Below, one piece after another: positions 1-9,732 of a stretch of DNA of 64,000 nucleotides. This DNA is from RPQJ01 sp963777725 (GTDB lineage Bacteria; Pseudomonadota; Gammaproteobacteria; Steroidobacterales; Steroidobacteraceae). The position numbers were made by a program, and so were the translations under genes. The notes beneath the pieces were generated by a model. It was not told where the DNA came from. It did not search any database and saw only the letters and a program-made list of their open reading frames with translations. Numbering within the stretch: position 1 is the stretch's first letter; each line of letters begins with the position of its first letter. The stretch lies in contig CAVZRR010000015.1 in assembly GCA_963777725.1 (NCBI GenBank), forward strand, positions 118,282 to 182,281, read 5' to 3'.

Positions 1-1
1 A

Positions 2-1180
2 GCCTGCCGATTCCGACGCCAGTTGACTGACGACGGCTCCGGCCAATCAGGGCTGATCCTGCGGATCGGCGAAACGCTCGATGGATTCCAATCCCGTGTG
101 CGTCACTTGAATCTGGGTCAGACGTCACTCAATCAATTGAATATGGGCGTCGTTGGCGACTTGGGCACGGGCAAAACCCAGTTGCTTCAGTCGATAATCT
201 TCCAGATAGCGGCCGGCGCGCTGGGCAACCGTGACGTTGCGCCAAACGTCTTGATCTTCGACTACAAGAAGGACTACAGCTCCGCTGAATTCGTGCAGGC
301 AACGGGGGCGAGGGTCATACGGCCTCAGCACATCCCGCTCAATCTCTTCGATCTTTCCAACTCGTCGCAGTCCATTTCCCCGTGGCTTGATCGCTACCGC
401 TTCTTTTCCGACGCAATTGAGAAGATCTACTCGGGGATAGGGGCGGTTCAGCGTGAGAAACTGAAGAACGCGATCAAGGAGGCCTACCGGGCAAGATCGG
501 ACGGTAGCTATCCGACGATCTATGACGTTTTTGCCAATTACCAAGACGCGCTCAAGGGCGGGTCGGACTCCATAACGGGCATTCTGGGCGACATGGTAGA
601 CATGGAACTGTTCGCCACGGACCCGGATCGATTGCGAAATCGGGAGACTTCCTGAAAGGCGTCGTCGTGATCGCTCTCAATGAGCTCGGGCAAGACGACA
701 GGACCAAGAACATGCTCGTTGCGATACTGCTGAACGTGTTTTACGAACACATGCTGACGATCCCGAAGCGACCATTCCTTGGCAAGGACCGCAACATGCG
801 TGTCGTCGACTCGATGCTGCTTGTCGATGAAGCGGACAACATCATGAAGTACGAATTCGATGTGCTTCGGAAGTTGCTTCTTCAGGGGCGCGAATTCGGA
901 GTCGGGGTCATTTTGGCTTCCCAGTATTTGAGTCACTTCAAGGCGGGGGCTACCGATTACAAAGAACCGCTGCTTACGTGGTTCCTCCACAAAGTCCCGA
1001 ATCTGAAACCTGCAGGAGCTGAGCGCGCTTGGTTTGAGCGAGCAAGCGTCATTACAGCAGATGGCGGAACGTATCAAGACGTTGAACGTGCACGAGTGCA
1101 TGTACAAAACTAATGACGTCTCGGGTGATTTCATCGTGGGGGCGCCGTTCTATAGGCGGAATGAATGGGCTGGAAATTGA
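2..1180 (+). pseudogene. HerA/VirD4-like P-loop ATPase, C-terminal part, frameshifted
   Basis: This is the 3' part of an ATPase gene that is open to the left window edge, so its true start lies outside. A Walker A motif (GDLGTGKTQ) is encoded at about 155-181 and a Walker B motif (LLVDEADN) at about 817-840, followed by an ILASQYLSHF segment typical of HerA/FtsK/VirD4 sensor regions. The reading frame changes twice: near 625-635 (frame 2 to frame 1) and near 1010-1016 (back to frame 2). After the second shift the protein continues as LSALGLSEQASLQQ..., reaches an HECMYKT motif and stops at 1178-1180. The tail resembles ATPases of bacterial defence systems (DptH-like), but the exact family is an inference. 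Two indels in 1.2 kb mean either a dead gene or sequence error. The neighbouring IS supports decay. Confidence 0.6.
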
Positions 1181-1258
1181 CTCAATATCGAGCCTTGTGT
1201 CAGCCATGGTCATTCGGTTACACTTAACCACGGCCGAGAACGCCGCCGACGGCTGAGT

Positions 1259-1273
1259 GCCTGTGCTCCGCAA
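1259..1273 (+). repeat. Left terminal inverted repeat of the outer IS
   Basis: GCCTGTGCTCCGCAA matches the reverse complement of 4869-4883 over 15 bases. It lies 66 bases upstream of the transposase start. Confidence 0.75.
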
Positions 1274-1338
1274 ATATTAGATCCGGGACGAACTGACCCC
1301 GTTGCGGGACCGTCGCCGAGCTGTGGCATGATCGTGAC

Positions 1339-2009
1339 GTGATCGTGCTGGCTCGAATCGTCCTTCGGTTACTCGCCGACCTGGCCGGCCTCGTTGTGTT
1401 GTCGCTCAGACCTCGGCGATCTGTCGAGGCGGAGAACCTCTTTCTCCGCCGGGAACTCGCGCTGTACCAGGAGCGCGGCGTCAAGCCGAGGCGCGTTGAC
1501 GCCGCGACGCGGGTGTCGCTGGCGTTGCTTTCCCGGCTCTTCGATTGGCGCGATGCCCTGGTCGTGGTTCGGCCCGAGACGCTGATCCGCTGGCACCGAG
1601 CGGGCTGGCGCCTGTTCTGGCGCATCAAATCAAGACCGGGACGACCGCCGATTCCGCTGGAGCTGCGCCAGCTGATCCGACGCATGGCGACCGAGAATCC
1701 GCTCTGGGGCGAAGAACGGATCGCCAATGAATTGCTGCTGAAGCTCGGCCTGCGGGTCTCCCCGCGGACGGTGCGCAAGTACATGCCGAAGCGACCGCCG
1801 GGGCACCCGCGAGGCGATCAGCGTTGGGCGACTTTCCTGCGCAATCACGCGCGCGCGACTGTCGCCTGTGATTTCTTCGTGGTGGTCACGGCGACATTCC
1901 GACTGCTCTACGTGTTCGTGGTCATCGAGCACGGGCCACCGCCGAGTTGTGCGCGTCGCTGTCACGGCGCACCCGACCGCGGCATGGTCCCTGCAGCAGT
2001 TGCGGGAGG
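1339..2009 (+). pseudogene. IS transposase (integrase core), 5' part
   Basis: GTG at 1339 opens a frame for an HTH-containing transposase N-terminus (ENLFLRRELALYQ, then RPETLIRWHRAGWRLFW) and the start of the rve/DDE domain (ATVACDFF holds the first catalytic Asp, then YVFVVIEH). The frame shifts at about 1935. The correct continuation in frame 2 reads RRVVRVAVTAHPTAAW and then LQQLREV, where it is cut by the left end of the IS21-like element at 2010. The matching C-terminus is found beyond that element at 4432-4860. The family resembles IS3/IS481-like single-ORF transposases. It is dead because of the insertion and several indels. Confidence 0.8.
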
Positions 2010-2012
2010 TGT

Positions 2013-2047
2013 CAACTATCTTGACCGGCGACAAATATCTTGGCCGG
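2013..2047 (+). repeat. IS21-like left end, two tandem 16-base terminal repeats
   Basis: Copies at 2013-2028 and 2032-2047 have a 19-base period and differ at two positions. Both match the inverted copy at 4410-4425. Confidence 0.75.
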
Positions 2048-2067
2048 TGTGATGGGGATCGGTTCCG

Positions 2068-2861
2068 CTACTTCCTTGGGCTGACCTTGGGCTTTGCGGC
2101 GGCTTTGCCCTCGGCCGCCTTTCTGCGGTAGCTCTCCACGTTCAGTTCGAAGATCGTCGAGTGGTGCACGAGGCGGTCCACCGCCGCGACGGTCATCGCC
2201 GCTTCCGGGAACACCTGCTCCAGGCGGAGAACGGCTGGTTGGCCGTGATGGCGATGCTCTTGCGTTCGTAGCGTTCGGAGATCAGCTCGAACGGGACGCT
2301 GCTCTCGGCCTGGTCGCGGCGGACGTAACTGAAGTCGTCGAGGATCAGCAGGTCGAAGCGATCGAGCCGGGCGAGTTCGGCGGGCAAGCGCAGATCGCGA
2401 CGTGCGGCCTGCAGGCGCTGCACCAGGTCGCCGGTGCGCGTGAACAGCACGCGCCAACCGCGGTCGATCAGTCCATGACCGATGGCGGCGATGAGGTGCG
2501 ACTTGCCGACGCCGGGCGGGCCGAACAGCAGCACGTTGGCGCCCTGGTCGAGCCAGCCGTCGCCTTCGATCAGCGCGGCGATATGCGGCTTGGAGACGCT
2601 CGGCACGGCGGCGAAGTCGAAGCTGTCGATCGACTTGTCGGGCGGCAGGTCCGACTCGGCACGATGACGCGCGAGGCGGCGCGTCTCGCGCTCGGCCATC
2701 TCCTGCTCGAACAGCACGGACAGCAGCCGCTCGGCGCGCCAGCCTTCGCGATCGGACTGCGCCGCGAGATCGGTCCACAGACGCTTGATCGTCGGCAATC
2801 GCAGGTCGGTGAGCATCAGCGGCAAGCGCGCCGCGTCGGCCGAAGCGCGGGCGGCGCTCAC
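2068..2861 (-). pseudogene. istB: IstB-like transposition helper ATPase, frameshifted near the C-terminus
   Basis: IstB is the AAA+ helper that IS21 needs together with IstA. The frame from 2861 shows a Walker A motif (FGPPGVGKSHL) and a Walker B-like motif (DLLILDDFSYV), followed by ITANQPFSAWS. A frameshift near 2222-2235 then leads to an unrelated RCSRKRR end. In the other frame the expected IstB C-terminus continues: VFPEAAMTVAAVDRLVHH, then a basic tail ending at 2068. The start ATG overlaps the istA stop by 4 bases (ATGA), so the two are translationally coupled. One indel could be a sequencing error. If real, this copy cannot transpose by itself. Confidence 0.8.
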
Positions 2862-4336
2862 GGCTGGACCCCGACCAACTGGTCATACGCTGCAAGCGGC
2901 GGCAGACGCACCTGCACGCTCGGCTGCAGGGGGATGCGCGGAGCAAACTCGGCCCGCAACACCTCGAGGTCCGGCAACGCGCCGGCGTCGCCGATCTCCG
3001 CGAGGCGACGCGCGACATCCGCTTCACCGGCGGTCTGCGCCAGCTCGAGCAGGCTGACCATGGTCTTGGCAGCCCGAGCCTCCGGAAGTCGCTCGATCAG
3101 CCGGCGCCAGGTGTCGCGATACTCCGAACGCGGGAACAGCGCGTCGCGCATCCGCCAACGCACTAGGGCGCCGGGCTTGCGCTTGAGCGCCGGCAGGACG
3201 TGCCGGAAGTCGATGACCGGCGTGCCGCGCAGGGCGCGCGGCGCGCGCAACACGCACACGCCGCCGAGCATCGCCTCGATGCGATCGGCGTAGACGCGTA
3301 CCTTGAGCCGATGCCCGACCAGGCGCGACGGCACCGAATACGGCACGGCACGCACGGTGAAGATCGCGAACTTGGTAACCCGCGCATCAACCTCCTCGTA
3401 CTCGTTCGTGCGCCGCGTCGGCAGCGGTCGCAGGCAGGCACGCTCGACGGCCAGCGCCTTGGCGATCCGGCCGTTGGCGCGCGCCGTCACCTCGGCGAGG
3501 AAGTGGCGGTACGCCTCCAGCGTGTCGAACTCGCGGTGGCCGCGCAGCAGGAGCGCCTGATCGACGAAGTGCTTGAGCGTGCCCTGGCGAGCCTCGATCG
3601 AGCCGTTCTCGTGGCTGGCCCCGCGGTTGTTGCGCGATGGGACCATGCCGTAGTGCGCACACAGCCACTCGTAGCGGCGGGTCAGATCCTCCCGCTCGGC
3701 GAGGTTACGGAACGCCGCGGACAGGCTGTCTGTGCGATGCTCGTGCGGCGATCCACCGAGCTCCCACAGTGCATCCTGCAGTCCGGCCGAGAGGTCGAGG
3801 AAGCACTCGCCGCCGAGCACGACCGCCACGTGGCGCCAGCCCGAGTAGGCCAGCGCAAACTGATACAGCAGGTGCTGGAACGGGGCGCCGGCGATGTACA
3901 CGCCGAGCTCCGTGGCATGGGTGAAGTCCGACAGTCCGAGCCGGCCCGGCTCGTGCAGTTGAGCGAAGAACACCTCGCGCTCCGGACCCTCGAACGCTCG
4001 CCAGCGACGCACGCGCCGCTGCAGGGTCCGCAGCACGGCGCTCGAGTAAACGCTCGGATGCCGCCGCTGCAGCTCCTCGAGCACGGTGACGGCGGTCAGG
4101 CCCGGCGCCGCGCGCAGCATCGGCAGCACCTCCGCGTCCCAGACGGCCGCCAGCGGGTCGGAGCGTGTCCGCCATGTTCGTGGCGCTCGCTGCGACGGCA
4201 GCCCGTCCAGGCGCTCCAGGCGCCGGGCCGTCCGCTCGCTGATGCCGACCTTGGCGGCGGCGGCCTCCTGGCCGAGCCGCTGCCGAAACTGCTTGTACTT
4301 GATCACTTGATGGTCCGTGACTCGCTTGCCGGGCAT
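2858..4336 (-). CDS. istA: IS21-family transposase IstA
   Basis: 492-residue transposase, normal length for IstA. It has an N-terminal HTH region (AKVGISERTARRLERLDG, residues about 30-47) and a DDE integrase core: the first Asp in LSDFTHATE, the second in HRTDSLSAAF and the catalytic Glu in NGSIEARQGTLK. A basic C-terminal part follows. The ATG at 4336 is preceded by a GAGGGG Shine-Dalgarno-like stretch. The stop overlaps the istB start. The frame is intact, so IstA could still be made even though istB is shifted. Confidence 0.9.
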   Translation of the reverse strand: MPGKRVTDHQVIKYKQFRQRLGQEAAAAKVGISERTARRLERLDGLPSQRAPRTWRTRSDPLAAVWDAEVLPMLRAAPGLTAVTVLEELQRRHPSVYSSAVLRTLQRRVRRWRAFEGPEREVFFAQLHEPGRLGLSDFTHATELGVYIAGAPFQHLLYQFALAYSGWRHVAVVLGGECFLDLSAGLQDALWELGGSPHEHRTDSLSAAFRNLAEREDLTRRYEWLCAHYGMVPSRNNRGASHENGSIEARQGTLKHFVDQALLLRGHREFDTLEAYRHFLAEVTARANGRIAKALAVERACLRPLPTRRTNEYEEVDARVTKFAIFTVRAVPYSVPSRLVGHRLKVRVYADRIEAMLGGVCVLRAPRALRGTPVIDFRHVLPALKRKPGALVRWRMRDALFPRSEYRDTWRRLIERLPEARAAKTMVSLLELAQTAGEADVARRLAEIGDAGALPDLEVLRAEFAPRIPLQPSVQVRLPPLAAYDQLVGVQP

Positions 4337-4431
4337 CGCGACCCCTCGCTCCTACGTCGAGGGGGCACTGTAAGCCCCACCACCAAGCGCCCCCGGCCGG
4401 CGGCGCTAACCGGCCAAGATAGTTGTCGTCA

Positions 4432-4860
4432 GCCGGTCAGGACTTTGGATTTGGCCGTTCCCACTGTTACCTGATTCACATCCGGACAGCATCTTCGCGC
4501 GGAGCTTGGACGAATCGACCAGGAATCTCAGCTTCACCGTTCTGAATCGCCGCCGCACAGCCCGAACGCCAATGCGATCTTCGAACGGGTGATTTGAACG
4601 ATTCGACGCGAGTGTCTGGACTGGTTGATACCGCTGTCGGAGTCGCATCTGCGATCGGTCCTGGGGCATGGGTGGGTCATTACAACCACGGACGCCCGCA
4701 CATGGCGCTCGGTCCAGGCGTGCCGGACCCTCCATCGGAGGTCGTGCCGTCTTTGACATCACCAACCCGCCATCGGATCGGCGAGCGCCTCGGCGTGCGC
4801 GCCAGATCGGTGCTGGGTGGCTTGCATCACGAATATCTGCTGGTGCCCGCGTTAGCGTGA
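4432..4860 (+). pseudogene. IS transposase (integrase core), 3' part
   Basis: Beyond the right end of the IS21-like element, the interrupted transposase resumes: CYLIH, then DSIFARSLDES, PNANAIFERVI, CLDWLIPLSESHLRSV, and finally WVGHYNHGRPHMALGPG and PVLGGLHHEYLL, ending at the stop 4858-4860. These pieces lie in different frames, so several indels have accumulated (near 4490, 4545, 4590 and 4630). The last 88 codons (4594-4860) form one open stretch. The order of motifs fits the second half of the rve domain and the C-terminal GLHHEY signature of this transposase group. Confidence 0.75.
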
Positions 4861-4868
4861 TCGGGTAA

Positions 4869-4883
4869 TTGCGGAGCACAGGC
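4869..4883 (+). repeat. Right terminal inverted repeat of the outer IS
   Basis: TTGCGGAGCACAGGC, the inverse of 1259-1273. It lies just after the transposase stop, which is inside the CGTGATCGGG stretch also present at 32432-32441. Confidence 0.75.
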
Positions 4884-5035
4884 CGGCCTCACAATGCCAA
4901 CGGCGTGTCGGAGAGTCGCATCACGCTGCAACGCGGATTGTTCAAGAATCTCGAATAGATAAGTTAGATTGAGACTATTTATCACCCTAATTGCCAGGCG
5001 TAACTTGGTCCCCGCACGCAACGGAGGATCCAACC

Positions 5036-5158
5036 ATGTTTACCCGCAACAACATCGACCACTTCGCCACCCGCGTCCTGTCCAGCCTCGTCGTCACCGT
5101 GGCAATCGTCTTGGGCTCGCTGGCCTACGCCGTCAGCCACATCCAGGTCGTTGCCTGA
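5036..5158 (+). CDS. Small single-pass membrane protein, 40 aa
   Basis: The ATG at 5036 follows an ACGGAGGATCC Shine-Dalgarno region at good spacing. The product starts MFTRNNIDHFATRVLSS, continues with a hydrophobic segment (residues about 17-31, LVVTVAIVLGSLAYAV) and ends SHIQVVA. It looks like a short one-helix membrane peptide with a cytoplasmic N-terminus. No family was recognised. The strong ribosome binding site and membrane pattern argue for a real gene. It stands alone between the IS and the hydrolase remnant. Confidence 0.55.
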   Translation: MFTRNNIDHFATRVLSSLVVTVAIVLGSLAYAVSHIQVVA

Positions 5159-5248
5159 CATGTGGCCGCTGGGGTCTGGGTCGCGTGATCCGAGCTGACG
5201 ATCACGCGCCCCGGACGACGAGTGCTCCACCGACGGCGCAGTTCGCGA

Positions 5249-6225
5249 TCACCGATTCGAAGTTGCCTCCGGCCTTGACCCAATCGCGTTCATTGCGGCC
5301 ATGGTATTCAGGTCGAGGGCCTCGTCAAATGGCTGCGGCTGCGAGCTCAGCATGACGATGACGAGATCGCGACCCTTGTCCATGTACACGTACTGACCGT
5401 GTATGCCGATGGCCAGCATCACCGCTGGGTCGGAACCGGTAACCCACACTTGGTTGCGATAGTGCCATCCAGGGGCATCGTCGCCGTAGACACCCTTAGC
5501 AAAGCACTCCTTGGAGGTGCCGTCGCCCTTGACGGTATCCGCGATCCAGTCTGCCGGAACAACTTGTCGTCGGTCGAACGCGCCGTCGTTGATCATCATG
5601 AGGCCGAAGTGTGGCCAGATCGCGCGCAGGCACTCATGCCCAGCGCCCACATACGGGAAGCCCAGTAGAGTCCACCACGATCGTCGCGTCGTGCTGCGTA
5701 GCGAGCCTGGACCAGATCTCCGCTTCGAGAAGAGTGGCAGGCGTGCGCCCATCGCTCGCTCGAGGACCATGCCTAGAACGTTGGCACAGACCGTGCGGTA
5801 CTGGAACCGCGAGCCATTGGCCATGTCCTGTCCGTCGAGGGACCGGGCGTAGTCCAGCAGGGTTCGCGGGGTCGAGTCGCTGACGAGCGCCGGTCGCCAG
5901 CCAACCACCGCAGCTTCTTCCAGAAATCCGTCTCACGGTCGGCATAGTCTTCCGCGTACTGCGCCCCGGCCGTCATGTCCAGCAGTTGCCTGATCGTCGT
6001 GCCTTGCCACGCCGCGCTGTCCAGTTCGGGCAGATACCGGGTGATCAATGACCGCGACGGCTCCAGCTGGTCGCGGTCAACGGCGATGCCGGCCAGCATG
6101 CCAACGAAGCACTTGGTGACCGAGTTCAACAGGTGGTGTGAACGGACGGTCATCCCATTGAAGTAGTGTTCAGTAATGACACGGCTGTTGTGGACGACGA
6201 GAAATGCAATCCCGCTACACTCCCC
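5249..6225 (-). pseudogene. Serine hydrolase (beta-lactamase class C-like) remnant
   Basis: The minus strand encodes pieces of a serine beta-lactamase-like hydrolase. The active-site SxxK motif is present as SVTK (about 6112-6123), in a context typical of this family (HHLLNSVTKCFVGMLAGIA, then TTIRQLLDMTAG). Further on come the YRTVCANVLGMVLERA segment (Y-x-N region) and a GIHGQYVYMD segment (the H-x-G box), ending PQPFDEALD. The frame changes near 5905 and at least twice between 5640 and 5760, and the N-terminus with any signal peptide is missing beyond 6225. There the sequence runs into the promoter of the divergent TolB/TPR gene. This is a dead gene cut at its 5' end. Confidence 0.75.
6216..6221 (+). 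promoter_or_regulatory. -10-like element of TolB/TPR copy 1
   Basis: TACACT in the context AATCCCGCTACACTC. The same context occurs at 18938-18949 before copy 3, and GTACACT occurs at 11031 before copy 2. In each case a GTG start follows 24-25 bases later. Confidence 0.4.
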
Positions 6226-6245
6226 CCGATCAGGGAGAGAGCCGC

Positions 6246-8464
6246 GTGACGACGGGCGCACCGAGGGGGAGGGCAATAGCTTCTGGGACCGACTGCGTCG
6301 CCGCAAGGTGGTGCAGTGGGGCATTGCGCTACGCCGCGGGTGCCTGGGGTCTGCTGCAGGTGCTGCAGTTTCTCGCCGACACGTATGACTGGCCCGCGCA
6401 GGTGTTGCGGCTCGTTACTCTGGCATTCGCAATCGGCCTCCCCATCGCCCTGACGCTCGCCTGGTACCACGGCGACCGCGGCCACCAGAAGCCCGTCCGC
6501 GCCGAGATCGCAATCGTCGCGCTGCTGCTCGTGCTCGGGGGCGGCGCTCTCTGGTTCTACAGCCACCGCGGCGCCCCGGCACCGACCGTCACTCCGTCGT
6601 CGACTGCGGCACCTGGTCCCGCGGCGACCACCGCCCCGGCAGACGCTCGCCCCTCGATCGCCGTGCTGCCGTTCGAGAACCGCAGTGATGAGGCAAAAGG
6701 ATGCTTTCTTCGTCGACGGCGTCCATGACGACATCCTGACGCAACTCACCAAGATCGGCGCGATGAAGGTCATCGCCCGCACCTCCGTCGAGCAGTTCCG
6801 CGACACGCAACTCTCGACGAAAGCGATCGGCGAGAAACTCGGCGTGACACGGGTCCTCGAAGGCAGTGTGCAGCGCGCCGGCGACCGGGTCCGGGTAACA
6901 GCCCAGCTGATCGATACGACGAGCGACGCCCACTTGTGGGCCGAGTCCTACGATCGTGAACTGACGGCCGCCAACATCTTCGCGATCCAGAGCGAAGTCG
7001 CCACATCGATCGCCGCTGCACTCGAGACCACGCTGACGGCCGCCGAGAAGGCGCGCGTCAACATCGTGCCGACACGGAATCTCGCAGCGTGGGAGGCGTA
7101 TCAACTCGGCCGGCAACGCATGGCGCGACGCACCGCCGAGACCCTTGCCGACGCCGAGCGCTTCTTCCAGAAGGCGATCGACCTCGATCCAGAAGTTCGC
7201 GCTGGCCTACGTGGGCCTGTCGGACTCGCTGACCTTGCAGATCGAGCATGCAGGCGCGCAGGAGGACGTCAACCTCGCCAGGGCTGACGCAGCAGTCGGG
7301 ACGGCCCTGGAACTCGACCCGACCCTGGCCGAGGCGTGGGCGTCCTCGGCGCTCATCCGCAGCTTCCGGAGGCAATACGATCGCGCTGATCCGTTGTACC
7401 GTCGCTCGATCGCACTGAATCCGAACTATGCCGCCGCCTACCAGCGGTTCAGCCGGAATGCCGGAGGTCTCGGTCACCGTGACGAAGCGCTGGCTGCGGC
7501 GGAGAAGGCCGTCGAACTCGATCCACTGTCGGCCATCGTCAATACGGATCTGGGCCGGGCACTGGTGTCGGTCGGGCGATTCGCCGAGGCTGCGGACCGC
7601 TTCCGGAAGGCCAATGAGATCGATCCCGAGATGCCCATGCCGTACAGGCAGGCGGGCCTCCTCGAGGCCTACGCGCGAAATCGATTTGCCGACGCAGTGC
7701 CGCTGCTGCAGAAAGCCGCTGCGTTGGATCCGGGCAACCCGCTGCTCGAGTTCTATCGCGGCCGCATTTTCTTCGACCTAGGCGACGACGTCGCAGCGAC
7801 TCGCGTGATCGAGGCCGCCGGCAAGCGGTGGCCGGACCATTCGGCGGTGTTGATGGCGTCCGCCGAAATGCACATGAACAAGGGCGAGTGGGACGTCGCG
7901 CTGCAGGATGCGCAGCGGCTCCTGGCACTCGACTCGTGGACAACTGATCCCGACGCTGTGCTGCGATGGCTGCGCGACGCCGACCTGAAGCAGCGCAGTT
8001 ACCAAGCGGCGCGACTTAGGTACGCCAAGGCTTATCCGGAACTGCTTGCATCAACGTCACCCATGATAGATGCCTCGAACTGGCAGGCTGCAATCGATGT
8101 CGTACCGGTCCTGCAGGCGGCCGGGGAGGGCGCCGCCGCGGGCGCGCTTCTCAGTCGCGCCGAGGAGGTCGTCCGGACCATCCCACGTCTCGGCGTGCGG
8201 GGCTACGGAATTGCCGACGTGCAGGTCCACGCCCTGCGTGGTGACAGGGCCAAAGCGCTAGTGGCGTTACGCGAAGCGCAGAAGGCCGGCTGGCGACTCG
8301 AGTGGCGCTACGCCCGCGACTTCGACCCCGCTCTCGCCTCGATCCGCAACGAACCCGAATTCAAAGCCGTGTTCGCCGACATCGAACGCGACATGGCACG
8401 CCAACGCGCGGAACTCGCCGCTCGCCCGAAGAACGCACCGCTCGATCTCGCACCTGGCCATTGA
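6246..8464 (+). pseudogene. TolB/FlgO-like domain TPR membrane protein, copy 1, frameshifted
   Basis: First member of a paralogous family in this window (others at 11062, 18971, 24932 and 34410). The reconstructed protein of about 740 residues starts at GTG 6246. It has the family signature RRRKVVQWG, up to three N-terminal membrane segments ending FYSHRG, a TolB/FlgO-like domain (PSIAVLPFENRS, then LGVTRVLEGSVQRAGDRVRV and AESYDRELTAANIF), and about eight TPR-like repeats. The frame shifts near 6265, 6330, 6690 and 7190. The two C-terminal thirds are long open pieces (6685-7190 and 7190-8464). Unlike copies 2-4, it lacks the Cys-x-Pro-Val-Gly tail and ends PKNAPLDLAPGH. Role unknown; an envelope-anchored sensor or scaffold is an inference. 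Confidence 0.75.
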
Positions 8465-8715
8465 GCTATCGGCAGGAAGGACGTGCGGTACATGGCATCT
8501 TGCTATCTGTATTGGTCCCCCGCAGCGGACACTAGCGACCGACAGTATTCCGCTGCTTTGGGGGAGGCTGGGTCGAGCCAACGTGGGGCATACAAGGGGG
8601 CGCTGGCCCGGTGAGTTTGTGTGCGGAATTGAACGGAAATGGGCCCAGCTGAAAAATCGAGTGCAGGCGGATGCTGCCAGTGGCATCCCACTAAGAACGT
8701 CATTAGGGGATTGTG

Positions 8716-9483
8716 ATGACGACGCATCCACTGTCTTCGCGGGTAGGACCGGTCACTTGGCTGCTTTTACAGGCGTTGTCGGTCGTGGCGAGCATCTTGC
8801 TTGCCTTTGCCATCGACGCCTGGTGGGACGCGCGGACCGAAGGCGCCGAGAAGAATGAGTTACTGACGGCGTTCAGGAAGGAATTGGTGCAGCAGCGCGA
8901 AGCGCTCAAAGAGGAACTTGTCTATCAACGCGCATCACGCGACAACACCAAGCTACTGCTCGCCGCGTGCGCGGCGGGGCGCTATGAGGATACCGACAAA
9001 AAGCTGGATCATCGTCTGGCTGACTTAATGTGGTTCTCGAGTGCGACGGTCTCGTCGGGTGTGCTGGATGGTCTCTTGCAAGGTGGTCGCGTGACCGCCG
9101 TCGAGGACGAAACGTTGCGCCGCACGTTGACCGTATGGCCTAGTTGGATCAGTGCGTTGGAAGCGGTGAGCAGCCAGGAACATGAAACGTTCACGCAAGT
9201 GCTACTGCCGTTTTTTTCCCGGAATTCGTCACTCGCCCAGATCTCCAACGTCGGCTACGAGCACGGGCGGCCCGGTGATGGATGGGGCGCGGATCCGGAA
9301 GCGCTCGTGGCGCTGGGCCCTCCCGTGGACCATTCCACGTTGCTTCGCAATCAGGAATTTGCGGGGATCTTGATCCGAAAGTTGTCGAATACGAGTGATG
9401 TTGTGTTCACGATCGGGGACTTCAGCAAGGGCGTGGACGAACTTATTCGGCTCATCGATCAGGAGATCGCGAATACGTCCTGA
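8716..9483 (+). CDS. Membrane-anchored hypothetical protein, DUF6090-like
   Basis: 255 residues. ATG 8716 follows an AGGGG stretch at 8705-8709. Residues about 15-35 form one hydrophobic helix (LLLQALSVVASILLAFAIDAWW) followed by a charged D-A-R-T-E motif. This is the usual beginning of DUF6090-type proteins, which start with a helix ending in ...I.NWND. The remainder is soluble, mostly helical and rich in Glu/Leu, and would face the periplasm or cytoplasm depending on topology. No enzyme motif was seen. A divergent relative lies on the opposite strand at 9733-10494, so the two look like an old paralogous pair. Function unknown. Confidence 0.75.
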   Translation: MTTHPLSSRVGPVTWLLLQALSVVASILLAFAIDAWWDARTEGAEKNELLTAFRKELVQQREALKEELVYQRASRDNTKLLLAACAAGRYEDTDKKLDHRLADLMWFSSATVSSGVLDGLLQGGRVTAVEDETLRRTLTVWPSWISALEAVSSQEHETFTQVLLPFFSRNSSLAQISNVGYEHGRPGDGWGADPEALVALGPPVDHSTLLRNQEFAGILIRKLSNTSDVVFTIGDFSKGVDELIRLIDQEIANTS

Positions 9484-9732
9484 CGGCGGCTGGCGTGGCA
9501 CTCAATGCGGCTCGTCGAAAATCAACGGCGTCTCATGATTAAGCCTCTCTCAGCGGGGGATCGGTCGTCTTCCTCGCCAACTGCCCCGGCGTGAAGATGG
9601 ACGGGGGCGGCGACAGCGTGCCCTGTGCCGCTTTAAACAACTGGGTCCCTCAGCCAGTCGCTTGGTCTAGCACTGGCTGACAGCCGTCGAGAAGGCAATA
9701 GCGGCGATGCGATGCGTCGATGCGGCGCAGGA

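Larger units (their letters stand above)
2010..4431 (-). mobile_element. IS21-family insertion sequence (istA, istB)
   Basis: About 2.4 kb element on the minus strand with the IS21 organisation: istA followed by istB with a 4-base overlap. The left end starts TGTCAACTATC and contains two tandem copies of a 16-base motif (CAACTATCTTGACCGG at 2013-2028, CAAATATCTTGGCCGG at 2032-2047). The right end holds the inverted copy CCGGCCAAGATAGTTG at 4410-4425. Multiple terminal repeats of this kind are usual in IS21 elements, where they bind IstA. The exact end bases are approximate and no clear target duplication was seen. It is inserted in the rve-type transposase gene. Confidence 0.85.
1259..4883 (+). 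mobile_element. Degenerate rve-type insertion sequence, interrupted by an IS21-like element
   Basis: Both ends carry an inverted repeat: GCCTGTGCTCCGCAA at 1259-1273 and its reverse complement TTGCGGAGCACAGGC at 4869-4883. Between them lies one integrase-core transposase gene split into a 5' part (1339-2009) and a 3' part (4432-4860). The split coincides with the termini of an IS21-family element. Removing the inner element leaves about 1.2 kb, a normal size for a single-ORF IS. No target-site duplication is obvious at the outer ends. A solo copy of the same end is found at 32445-32459. Confidence 0.75.

Noticed and set aside
2094..4474. Plus-strand frames over the IS21-like element
   Set aside because: They are shadows of istA and istB, which have clear domain motifs.
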